From a virus: a stretch of 35,050 nucleotides of DNA. The position numbers and the translations under genes are program-made. The stretch is taken from positions 1 through 35,050 of IMG/VR virus record IMGVR_UViG_3300031566_000197, one strand, 5' to 3'. The notes beneath the pieces were generated by a model. It was not told the origin of the DNA, searched no databases, and worked only from the letters and a program-made list of their open reading frames with translations. Positions 29,347-35,050 of this stretch are shown here, one piece after another (the first letter of the stretch is position 1; every line of letters begins with the position of its first letter).

Positions 29347-29922
29347 TCAAACCTTCTTAATAACCCTCACCACTTTCCCGATTATATCCACTTCCTTTGA
29401 CCGAATAGATTTGTATTTTGGGTTCAAAGACTTCAGTTCAATATAATCCTTCCGTTTGAAAAATTGCCTGATTCCCGTTTCTCCTTTGTAACGAGCCACG
29501 ACAATATCTCCATTCTCTGCTATTTCTTGCTTTCTTATTGCCAAGATATCGCAGTCTTCAATCTTCGGCGACATCGAATCACCATCGGCTCGGATAGCGT
29601 AATGACCTGGCACGGCTAAATATCCTTCAAAGTTCTCCTCAACATCTATCGGGCCCCCAGCGTGGATAACTCCATAAAGCGGAAGGTTGCGGAACTCGGG
29701 AGGGATGCCGAGCTTGGGTTCTTCTTTTTCCTCATAAAAATAACCGATGGGTTCTTCCAATGCTTCGCCAAATTTACGAAGAAGCGATTCGGGGACTCTT
29801 TTGGTTCTGCCTATTTCAATCCTTGAAACCTTGTTCTGAGTAATACCGACTTTCTTAGCAAGATCTCCCTGACTCATTTTTTGGATAATTCTTTTTTTCA
29901 AAATCTGGGACCCAATAGTCAT
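29347..29922 (-). CDS. CI/LexA-like repressor (HTH plus S24 peptidase domain)
   Basis: The 191-residue protein has an HTH_3 domain at about 6-60 (MSQGDLAKKVGITQNKVSRIE), a linker with the A88-G89 cleavage pair (VIHAGGPID), and an S24 domain with nucleophile S116 (DGDSMSPK). After NGDIVVAR the position where LexA has its catalytic Lys appears to be R152 (ETGIRQFF). So the fold is that of CI, but RecA-stimulated self-cleavage may be weakened. It would repress the early promoter at 29970-29998 by binding the palindromes nearby. The start at 29922 has GAGGT upstream. Confidence 0.9.
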   Translation of the reverse strand: MTIGSQILKKRIIQKMSQGDLAKKVGITQNKVSRIEIGRTKRVPESLLRKFGEALEEPIGYFYEEKEEPKLGIPPEFRNLPLYGVIHAGGPIDVEENFEGYLAVPGHYAIRADGDSMSPKIEDCDILAIRKQEIAENGDIVVARYKGETGIRQFFKRKDYIELKSLNPKYKSIRSKEVDIIGKVVRVIKKV

Positions 29923-29943
29923 TTTTACCTCAACAGAGTCGAA

Positions 29944-29959
29944 GAATTAAAAATAATTC
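29944..29959. promoter_or_regulatory. Palindrome next to repressor start, operator candidate
   Basis: GAATTA-AAAA-TAATTC is a perfect 6-bp inverted repeat with a 4-base centre; it overlaps a second palindrome TAATTCAATTA (29954-29964). It lies between the repressor start and the -35 box of the rightward promoter. A dimeric repressor could bind here and shut both promoters, but no matching second operator was found by eye. Confidence 0.45.
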
Positions 29960-29969
29960 AATTATTCTC

Positions 29970-29998
29970 TTGACAAGTTTAATCAAATATTGTATACT
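29970..29998 (+). promoter_or_regulatory. Rightward early promoter (pR-like)
   Basis: TTGACA (29970-29975), 17-base spacer, TATACT (29993-29998): close to perfect sigma-70. It reads away from the repressor to the HNH and recombination genes. It is followed about 150 bases later by the terminator at 30148-30208. Confidence 0.85.
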
Positions 29999-30063
29999 CT
30001 ACTCACAAAATAAGTAAGCCAAAAAGGACTAACTTTTGACTATACTTATACCACAACTTTCCG

Positions 30064-30082
30064 ATTTTGTAAAGTACAAAAT
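30064..30082. promoter_or_regulatory. 19-bp palindrome in the early leader, operator candidate
   Basis: ATTTTGTA-AAG-TACAAAAT is an exact 8-bp inverted repeat with a 3-base centre, about 60 bases downstream of the rightward start point. Its size suits a dimeric helix-turn-helix protein. As RNA it would be only a weak AU hairpin, so a DNA site is more likely. Confidence 0.55.
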
Positions 30083-30147
30083 GTAGGAGTAAAGAACATG
30101 GGGCTTCTGGTAAAAATGAGGGAAATTTTTATCTATAAACAATTTAT

Positions 30148-30208
30148 GCCAGCGTCCTTCGTTCTCTGTCGAAAGACGGAGTTGGAAGCCCCCGCTGGCT
30201 TTTTTTTT
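30148..30208 (+). terminator. Structured intrinsic terminator in the early leader
   Basis: GCCAGC (30148-30153) pairs with GCTGGC (30194-30199); inside, CTTC pairs with GAAG and CTCTGTC pairs with GACGGAG around a GAAA tetraloop. Nine T follow (30200-30208). With a promoter 150 bases upstream and the early genes 37 bases downstream, it would stop early transcription unless overcome. The 322-base gap 29923-30244 otherwise holds the promoter and palindromes above; a 40-codon ORF at 30098-30220 runs through the terminator and is rejected. Confidence 0.88.
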
Positions 30209-30244
30209 ACCAAAAACTGACCAAATTGTCAATAGGATAATTTT

Positions 30245-30802
30245 ATGGAACAGTGCTTAATTAAAGATTGCAAAAAAGAATCTTTTGCCCGCGGTTATTG
30301 TCGAATGCACTATGCCCGTTGGTGGAAGCATGGAAACCCGAATATTGTAAGGGTCAGAGGTTTAGGTAAATTAGCGAAAAATATTGGGAATTGCATTATT
30401 GAAGGTTGCCAAAATCCACAAGAGATCAAACATTTCTGTAACAAGCATTATCGTCGTTTTTTGAAATGGGGCGACCCGAATCAAGTTAAAAAATCAAAAG
30501 GCAGAGATATACGAGGAAATAAGAACCCAAATTGGAAAGGTGGAATAGCCGAATATCCCGACCATTGTAGAATGAAAAGGTTGAGACTTCAAAAGCTTAA
30601 AGAAGAAAATTCCCGATGCCAAATGTGTGGAGGCAAAGCGGTTGAAATTCATCATCGTAATGGTAATAAAGCAGACCAGAGAATTAAAAATTATATGGCT
30701 CTCTGTCACTCCTGCCATAAAAAAACCCACGGATATACCTTACATCAAGATAGAAAGGAGGTAACCAGTGATGGTAAAAGTCAAAACAGTCAAGGCTCCT
30801 GA
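30245..30802 (+). CDS. HNH endonuclease with two N-terminal zinc-finger repeats
   Basis: The 185-residue protein starts with two copies of a Cys/His module, CLIKDCKKESFARGYCRMHYAR...HGNP and CIIEGCQNPQEIKHFCNKHYRR...WGDP, then an NWKGG linker and a C-terminal HNH nuclease: CQMCGG (Zn), VEIHHRNGN (catalytic His), ALCHSCHKKTH. This matches stand-alone phage HNH enzymes, many of which are mobile. It directly follows the early terminator, and the next gene with a strong ribosome site overlaps its end, so it may have been inserted ahead of the original first early gene. No intron or split gene is visible. Confidence 0.88.
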   Translation: MEQCLIKDCKKESFARGYCRMHYARWWKHGNPNIVRVRGLGKLAKNIGNCIIEGCQNPQEIKHFCNKHYRRFLKWGDPNQVKKSKGRDIRGNKNPNWKGGIAEYPDHCRMKRLRLQKLKEENSRCQMCGGKAVEIHHRNGNKADQRIKNYMALCHSCHKKTHGYTLHQDRKEVTSDGKSQNSQGS

Positions 30803-30917
30803 ACAGGAATGTCTGGAGCTGATGGGCAAACTTTTGAGGCAGATTGCCAAGAACAGAAAAATCGTAGATGGGATTGTGAAGACAGCCCAATCATTAAGGA
30901 AAGGAGCTGCCCTATGA
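30771..30917 (+). CDS. Small helical protein, 48 residues
   Basis: AAAGGAGGT at 30754-30762 is a very strong ribosome site for ATG 30771, although this lies inside the last codons of the HNH gene. The product MVKVKTVKAPEQECLELMGKLLRQ is a basic helical protein. It overlaps the next gene by ATGA. The strong signal suggests a real and well-expressed early protein of unknown role, perhaps a small regulator. Confidence 0.6.
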   Translation: MVKVKTVKAPEQECLELMGKLLRQIAKNRKIVDGIVKTAQSLRKGAAL

Positions 30918-31153
30918 GAGAATTTAGGCATGGGTTCGAAGTAGATGTCGGATACGAACCGGGATATAGATTCTCGGTAAGAATAACTGCGGATAGGAAA
31001 TTCCAGGCCTATGCCCGGGACCTGAGAAAGCAAGAGGATATCCCGGGACCGCTATTTGAGTCTTGCTTGGATGCCGAGGACTTTGCGCAAGCTTGGAGGA
31101 GTGATTATGTCAGAACAGGGAATATCCACTGCAACGAGAAGGCTAAGGTTTGA
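30914..31153 (+). CDS. Small hypothetical protein, 79 residues
   Basis: ATG 30914 overlaps the previous TGA and has AAGGAG at 30901-30906; the in-frame start at 30809 is rejected because it runs through the preceding gene. The sequence MREFRHGFEVDVGYEPGYRFSV and the later FQAYARDLRK have a beta-then-helix layout. No family recognised. Confidence 0.6.
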   Translation: MREFRHGFEVDVGYEPGYRFSVRITADRKFQAYARDLRKQEDIPGPLFESCLDAEDFAQAWRSDYVRTGNIHCNEKAKV

Positions 31154-31181
31154 GGATATCTGGGAAAGGAGGTGCGAAAGA

Positions 31182-31520
31182 ATGAAGAAGATATTTTGTT
31201 TAATTTTGGTTCTATGCCTCGTCACGCCATTATCTTTTGGACAGCCTTTGCAGATAGAGAGACAAAATTACATCGTCCAGCAAAGGTACAACCTGTTTTT
31301 AGTAGTTCCCTCATTAGTGTTTAGTGCGGGGGCAGGCTGGTTCTTTTCAGAAGCAGGTAAGCCAAAGAATAACCAGGCTGGGATGGTCACATTGGGCTTT
31401 ATTTTCACTTTCACAAGTTTAGTCTTCCTTGATTTAGCATTCACGCCTGAAGAAATTTTTTTGGTTCCAAAGATGGACGAATACGGGACAATCTGGTTTG
31501 AGAAAGAAATAAGATGGTAA
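31182..31520 (+). CDS. Membrane protein with signal-like N-terminus, 112 residues
   Basis: AAAGGAGGTG at 31165-31174 fits ATG 31182; a longer form from ATG 31107 (with GGAGG upstream) would add 25 basic residues. The protein starts with a signal/TM segment MKKIFCLILVLCLVTPLSFG, then two further hydrophobic segments (YNLFLVVPSLVFSAGAGWFF and MVTLGFIFTFTSLVFLDLAF). It is likely an early inner-membrane protein, perhaps of the exclusion type; that is a guess. Confidence 0.6.
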   Translation: MKKIFCLILVLCLVTPLSFGQPLQIERQNYIVQQRYNLFLVVPSLVFSAGAGWFFSEAGKPKNNQAGMVTLGFIFTFTSLVFLDLAFTPEEIFLVPKMDEYGTIWFEKEIRW

Positions 31521-31565
31521 GACCCTAATGAGACCGCAAAGCCACAAAGAAAGGGGGTGACTAAG

Positions 31566-32480
31566 ATGCGCATTAGCTTCTCAAGAATAAGTTCCTATCT
31601 TATGTGCGGAGAAGTCTACCGCAGGGCGTATGAATGCAAAGACGATTGTCCTCCAGGGATAGTTCTCCTCCGGGGCAGGAGCTTCCACCAGGGAGCAGCG
31701 AAGAACTTCAAGCAGAAGAAAGAGACCGGGAAGGACATGCCCAAATCCCAAGTCGTTGAGTTTATGGATTCGGTGTTTGAAAGCATCCGAAGAAAAGAGG
31801 GGTTTCACTTAACCAAGGAAGAACAGTCTATCGGCAAGGTGAAGACCTTGGATAAAGCCAGGTATACAATTAAGGGCCTTGGGGAGATATTTGCCGATGA
31901 GTTTGCTCCGCCAATCCATCCCGAATGGGTAGAGGAGAAGAAGGTTGTCAAGGTCCCCGGGACAGATATTGAGCTGTCGACCAAGCTGGACTTAGCCACC
32001 ACGGCCAGAGAGATAATCGAAATGAAGACTACGGTCAGAGCCTGGCCCCAACAGAAAGTGGATACTGATATCCAGCTGACATTTTACAGCCTAATATATG
32101 AGGCTATAACCGGGAAGAAGCCTTCCAGGATCCAGTTGGCAGCTTTTGTCGTGAAGACAATTCCGACCATAGAGCCTGTTTATACCTCAAGAACCCTGCA
32201 GGACTATAAAGTACTCGAGAGAGTTATCAATCGTGCCATAGACGGCATAAAGAAGGGCGTATTCCTGCCTTGTGAGAGGGGCCACTGGAAATGTAACCCG
32301 AAATATTGTGGCTACTGGTACACATGCCCATACGTGAACCAAGCAAGGCCTATAATTAGTATTCCAAAACGAAAGGAGGTGATTAAGGATGGAAGCGTTA
32401 AAGGACAAGCAAGTCTTGACAATTCAAACCGAGTCGGCAGATATCGTTACGAGGGCGGAAAACTTCCAGATAGTTTCTGA
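31566..32480 (+). CDS. PD-(D/E)XK nuclease with Cas4/AddB-like Fe-S cluster motif
   Basis: ATG 31566 follows AAGGGGGTGA; the protein has 304 residues. It opens ISFSRISSYLMC with C14, has H41 (GRSFHQGAA), catalytic D142 (STKLDLA) and E152-x-K154 (IIEMKTT), and ends with C243-x4-C248-x5-C254 (CNPKYCGYWYTC). One Cys at the N-terminus plus three at the C-terminus is the Fe-S cluster arrangement of Cas4 and AddB-type nucleases. In a phage, a RecB-family exonuclease like this resects ends for strand annealing. It sits in one operon with the putative annealing protein. Confidence 0.87.
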   Translation: MRISFSRISSYLMCGEVYRRAYECKDDCPPGIVLLRGRSFHQGAAKNFKQKKETGKDMPKSQVVEFMDSVFESIRRKEGFHLTKEEQSIGKVKTLDKARYTIKGLGEIFADEFAPPIHPEWVEEKKVVKVPGTDIELSTKLDLATTAREIIEMKTTVRAWPQQKVDTDIQLTFYSLIYEAITGKKPSRIQLAAFVVKTIPTIEPVYTSRTLQDYKVLERVINRAIDGIKKGVFLPCERGHWKCNPKYCGYWYTCPYVNQARPIISIPKRKEVIKDGSVKGQASLDNSNRVGRYRYEGGKLPDSF

Positions 32481-33000
32481 GGAAACGGCAAGTGATGCTA
32501 ACACTGTTCTTCACTGGATAGCCAAGGCAAAGAAGGCGCTGCAGGAGAGAATGAACTTTTTTGTTAGGCCACTGAAAGACCATGTGAAAAAGATAGAAGC
32601 CGAATTCAAGTTAGTCTCTGGGCCACTGATCCAGGCGGATGCCATAATCCGGGGCAAGGTGGTTGATTGGCGCATCAAGGTAGAGGAAGCAGCCCGGAAA
32701 GAAGAAGCGGAACTACGGCGCAAGGCGGAGGGCAAACAGAAAAAGCAAGAGGAGAAAGCTCTGGCCAAAGGTGAGGATCCACCGCCACCGCCACCGGTAC
32801 CTACGGTTGAGGTCCCGAAGACCACGGAAGGAGTCACCATAATAAAGACTTGGACTTATGGGGTTGAGGATATCTATAAGGTGCCGCGGAAATATCTGGC
32901 TCTGGATACAGTGGCAGTGATGCAGGCTGTTCGCTTAGGTGTTCGTGAGATCCCGGGACTTCGGATTTATCAGAAGGAGTCGGTAAAAGTCGGAGGGTAA
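32389..33000 (+). CDS. Coiled-coil protein of the recombination operon
   Basis: ATG 32389 has AAAGGAGGTGAT upstream and overlaps the nuclease end. The 203-residue protein has an N-terminal half with helices (ANTVLHWIAKAKKALQERMN, VKKIEAEFKLVSGPLIQADAII), a Lys/Glu coiled coil, then a Pro-rich linker (PPPPPPVPTVEVPKT) and a beta end with KTWTYGVEDIYKVPRKYLALD. This layout recurs next to RecT/Erf-type and nuclease genes in many phages. A role as a recombination accessory or nuclease inhibitor is suggested by that, not proven. Confidence 0.72.
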   Translation: MEALKDKQVLTIQTESADIVTRAENFQIVSEETASDANTVLHWIAKAKKALQERMNFFVRPLKDHVKKIEAEFKLVSGPLIQADAIIRGKVVDWRIKVEEAARKEEAELRRKAEGKQKKQEEKALAKGEDPPPPPPVPTVEVPKTTEGVTIIKTWTYGVEDIYKVPRKYLALDTVAVMQAVRLGVREIPGLRIYQKESVKVGG

Positions 33001-33007
33001 GGTGGAA

Positions 33008-33157
33008 ATGACAGAAATCCAAAAACGAATGATTAAAGAGAAATGCCCTGCCTGTAAAGTAGGTAATTTACGAGAGGTAGACGGAGATAACGAAGTCTTA
33101 CTATGGTGTGATACTTGTGATTGCTCCGTTGACGGCAGCGGCGGGTACATTGCGTAA
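33008..33157 (+). CDS. Small zinc-ribbon protein, 49 residues
   Basis: The ATG at 33008 (or GTG 33002) opens a frame to TAA 33155-33157. The product has CPAC (residues 13-16) and CDTC (34-37), spaced as in a zinc ribbon, plus an extra C39. It lies within the recombination operon, 18 bases before the annealing-protein gene. It may bind DNA or be a partner of the operon's enzymes. Confidence 0.65.
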   Translation: MTEIQKRMIKEKCPACKVGNLREVDGDNEVLLWCDTCDCSVDGSGGYIA

Positions 33158-33175
33158 AAAGGGGGTGAGAAAGAG

Positions 33176-34198
33176 ATGATAGAAAAAGGAAAAGAAAAAG
33201 GGGGAGAAATAACCGTCCCTGAGATGCCTCTGTTGAGAGGGCAGGCCTTGGTTAAGGCCGGGACTCCGTATGTAACGGCGGTTTTTGTTCAGAAACCCAG
33301 GAATCTCGATAAAGTTCTTGAGGCAGCCAAGACGGAGTGTCAGTTCGGTGGGGCAAATTTCTACTATGGATGGACCATTAAAAGAGGCAAGTCAGCAGGC
33401 AAAAAGATTGAAGGTGGGTCGATTGGGCTTGCGACTGCCCTGGCCAGAATTTGGGGTAATGTGGCTACTCCTATAACTGTCGAGGAGACAGAGGATTGCT
33501 GGATGTTTACGGCAACATTCATAGACCTTGAGACTGGATTCACTAACCAGAGGTTATTCAGGTATGACAGGACTGGAGACCTTCCCGGACAATATGATGA
33601 TGCACGGAAGGAAAACATTAAATTCGAGATCGGGCAGAGCAAGGCAAAAAGGAATGTAATCCTTAAGTCCCTCCCGGTATGGTTAGTAGATGGGGCTGTC
33701 AAGCTGGCCAAGTTGGCAGTGGTGAAAGATATAAACAAGGAAGGATTGGCTAAGGCAACTAAGCGTATTGTTGAGTTCTTTGCGGGGCAGGGTATCACAG
33801 ATAAGTTACTGGTCAACTACACAGGTCAGCCAAAGGCCTCTTGGACTGCCGAGATCATCGCGCATCTTCAGGGCATACAACACAGCATTGAAGATAAACA
33901 AGCAAGCCCCGAGGAGATCCGTGCGGACATGATGGAAAAGCAAGAGGAAGAACCCGTTAGTGTCGAGAAGATACTCAATGGGAAGAACAAAGAGAGTAAG
34001 CCGGCAAAGACCGAGGCCAAAAAGAAGGAGCCTGCTGGCAAGAAGAAGGCAAAAACCTTCCCTTGCGAGAACCCGAAATGCCAGTTAGAAGTATCTGATG
34101 AGGAGGCGAGGTATTCCGAACAGGAATTCAACGGCGCAATTTTCTGCATTGATTGCCAAGTACTGGCCAGGAGCGGCAAGCTGGCCATTCCTAAATAG
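33176..34198 (+). CDS. Putative single-strand annealing / recombination protein
   Basis: The 340-residue protein has the segment GGSIGLATALARIWGNVATPITVEE and continues FTATFIDLETGFTNQRLF, then AKRNVILKSLPVWLVDGAVKLAK. I know this order (G-x-S-x-x-L-A-x-A-x-A-R-x-WGN...; DLET; K-R-N-A-I-x-x-x-P) from phage proteins that are usually found beside nucleases and are suspected annealing proteins, not from a proven family. A Lys-rich linker leads to a C-terminal zinc ribbon (CENPKC, CIDC). The pairing with an exonuclease supports a Red-like system. Confidence 0.65.
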   Translation: MIEKGKEKGGEITVPEMPLLRGQALVKAGTPYVTAVFVQKPRNLDKVLEAAKTECQFGGANFYYGWTIKRGKSAGKKIEGGSIGLATALARIWGNVATPITVEETEDCWMFTATFIDLETGFTNQRLFRYDRTGDLPGQYDDARKENIKFEIGQSKAKRNVILKSLPVWLVDGAVKLAKLAVVKDINKEGLAKATKRIVEFFAGQGITDKLLVNYTGQPKASWTAEIIAHLQGIQHSIEDKQASPEEIRADMMEKQEEEPVSVEKILNGKNKESKPAKTEAKKKEPAGKKKAKTFPCENPKCQLEVSDEEARYSEQEFNGAIFCIDCQVLARSGKLAIPK

Positions 34199-34216
34199 GG
34201 CCACGGGCCGGAGACA

Positions 34217-34253
34217 CCGGGGGCAGGTTTCCTCCCAGAAGTCCTGTCCCCGG
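34217..34253 (+). other. Intergenic GC-rich hairpin, twin of 5793-5823
   Basis: CCGGGGGCAGG (34217-34227) pairs with CCTGTCCCCGG (34243-34253): 11 pairs with one G-U and a 15-base loop. Stem sequence and loop size closely match the hairpin at 5793-5823. There is no T-run; a gene with GGAGG follows directly. Confidence 0.6.
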
Positions 34254-34267
34254 ATATGGAGGTCAAT

Positions 34268-34444
34268 ATGTCTCAAAATTGGGAAAATGAGAGTAATGAT
34301 CCAAGGGACTTCGAAATCAAAGATCCACAAATCCTGGCAGTAAAAAGGGTAATGGATAGGATTTTTGCCAGGGAGCAGAAGAAAGAGCGCAGGAGGAGAG
34401 ACCGGGAGATAGCAAGGAGAAAAAATGGCCAGGCCTCAACTTGA
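34268..34444 (+). CDS. Small charged protein ahead of the initiator, 58 residues
   Basis: ATG 34268 follows GGAGGT (34258-34263); an in-frame ATG at 34256 lacks a site. The protein has an acidic start and a highly basic helical end (REQKKERRRRDREIARRKNGQ). It overlaps the initiator by 20 bases. It may bind DNA or RNA; function unknown. Confidence 0.6.
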   Translation: MSQNWENESNDPRDFEIKDPQILAVKRVMDRIFAREQKKERRRRDREIARRKNGQAST

Positions 34445-35050
34445 GAATGGCTATATTCGCCTTGCTGACGAGATAGCCCGGGCATTCATGAAGATCAATC
34501 TCAGCCCCCAGGAGAACCGGGTACTGTGGGCAATAATCAAGGAGACATACGGTTGGCGACAGAAGGAAAAGGGCATACTGCTTGCCAAGTTTTCGGAGCT
34601 CACTGGTATGTCAAAGCCTCATGTCTGCGATGCCTTAAAGAAGCTCCAGGCCCGCAGAATAATCGCCAAAAAGGACGGGAAATATTCCCTACAGAAGGAC
34701 TATGAGCAATGGGTCGGGATCAAGCTCCCGGTCACAGAAACGTTCCTTAAACAGGGAACGCTTATTCCCCAAACAGGGAAAGAAAATTCCCCAAACGGGG
34801 AACAGCTATTCCCCAAACAGGGAAAGAAATTCCCTGAACAGGGAATGAATGTTCCCCAAACAGGGAACGAAAAATCAAAATCAGTCAATAAGAATAAAGG
34901 AAATCCCGCGCCTACAGACATTACAGATACTATTACAGATAACACCTTGGACAAGCACTCGCTTTCATACCCCAAATACAAAACCATAATAATCGAATAT
35001 CTGAACAAGGCAGTGGAAAAGAACTTCCCGATAGTCAGTAAGGTCACAGA
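34425..35050 (+). CDS. Replication initiator (O-like), N-terminal part; continues at base 1
   Basis: This is the 5' part of the initiator, whose end is at 444 on the circle. ATG 34425 follows AAGGAG. Residues 1-90 are the phage_rep_O winged-helix domain: GYIRLADEIARAFMKINLSPQENRVLWAIIKETYGW, then LTGMSKPHVCDALKKLQARRIIAKK. Between this and the C-terminal domain lies a segment built from short repeats with PQTG and PKQG, which is the translation of six iterons. The lambda O protein has the same arrangement: N-terminal domain binds iterons that lie inside its own gene. The frame stays open across the join. Confidence 0.93.
   Translation, partial: MARPQLENGYIRLADEIARAFMKINLSPQENRVLWAIIKETYGWRQKEKGILLAKFSELTGMSKPHVCDALKKLQARRIIAKKDGKYSLQKDYEQWVGIKLPVTETFLKQGTLIPQTGKENSPNGEQLFPKQGKKFPEQGMNVPQTGNEKSKSVNKNKGNPAPTDITDTITDNTLDKHSLSYPKYKTIIIEYLNKAVEKNFPIVSKVT
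34743..34900. repeat. Replication origin: six iterons and an AT-rich stretch inside the initiator gene
   Basis: Six copies of the 16-bp palindromic unit TTCCCCAAACAGGGAA start at 34743, 34765, 34787, 34809, 34830 and 34852, so the period is 22, 22, 22, 21 and 22 bases, about two helical turns. Copies 2, 4 and 6 are identical; copies 1, 3 and 5 differ by one to two bases. A strongly AT-rich stretch follows (34868-34900). The spacing puts all copies on one face of the DNA, as in lambda ori. The unit period is not a multiple of three, so the DNA repeat, not the protein, is what is conserved. Confidence 0.9.
34902..35050. repeat. Terminal direct repeat of the contig, right copy
   Basis: Same 149 bases as 1-149 apart from C at 34962 (A at 61). 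It shows that the two window ends join. Confidence 0.9.

Noticed and set aside
30098-30220. 40-codon ORF in the early leader with AGGAG upstream (possible Cro position)
   Set aside because: It runs through the terminator hairpin and its T-run, the product has no helix-turn-helix, and the terminator explains the sequence better.
34743-34867. CRISPR-like repeat array
   Set aside because: The units are 16 bp with only 5-6 bases between them and lie inside a gene; this is an iteron origin.

Overview
The window is one complete temperate, tailed-phage genome of the lambda/HK97 (siphovirus) plan, written as a circularly permuted contig. The last 149 bases (34902-35050) repeat bases 1-149 with a single mismatch, so the unit is a 34,901-bp circle. 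The cut falls inside the replication gene, which starts at 34425 and ends at 444 after wrapping. Almost everything is on the + strand; only the repressor and a lipoprotein (plus one doubtful mini-ORF) are on the - strand. Genes are tightly packed with ATGA/TAATG overlaps, purine-rich Shine-Dalgarno sites and the standard bacterial code. Several predicted Sec signal peptides and one lipobox point to a Gram-negative-type host. The phylum cannot be fixed from sequence alone; the secreted fibre-like proteins remind me of Omnitrophota-type genomes, but this is only an impression.

Layout, starting from the immunity region: integrase (27828-28796, +) with a promoter and repeated candidate arm sites upstream; a - strand lipoprotein and a CI/LexA-like repressor (29252-28809 and 29922-29347); a divergent control region with a consensus rightward promoter, palindromes and a strong intrinsic terminator (29923-30244). 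The early operon follows (30245-34198): HNH endonuclease, small genes, a PD-(D/E)XK nuclease with a probable Fe-S cluster, a coiled-coil protein and a putative single-strand annealing protein. Then comes a lambda-O-like initiator with six iterons inside its gene (34425 to 444). After the origin: a lysozyme-like membrane protein, a zinc-finger-like protein, a long AT-rich run of small genes (1679-5012), a radical-SAM protein and a RuvC-type resolvase.

The late region begins with a consensus promoter followed about 40 bases later by a 21-bp-stem terminator (6065-6192), a layout that recalls lambda pR'/tR' and suggests antitermination control. The late genes are a broken ParB-methyltransferase pair, small and large terminase, a portal-MuF fusion, an HK97-type protease with an extra C-terminal domain, major capsid protein, head-tail connectors, tail terminator, major tail protein with an Ig-like domain, tail assembly chaperones joined by a canonical -1 frameshift (A AAA AAC at 18371-18377), tape measure, tail tip and fibres. 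A lysis-like block (membrane/coiled-coil protein, secreted beta-rich protein, dual-start holin, glucosaminidase endolysin) then returns to the integrase.

The least ordinary points are the signal-peptide proteins embedded in the virion and lysis cassettes, the repeated promoter-then-hairpin arrangement, the origin nested in the initiator gene, the repressor whose expected catalytic lysine looks replaced by arginine, and the out-of-frame ParB remnant in front of the methyltransferase.
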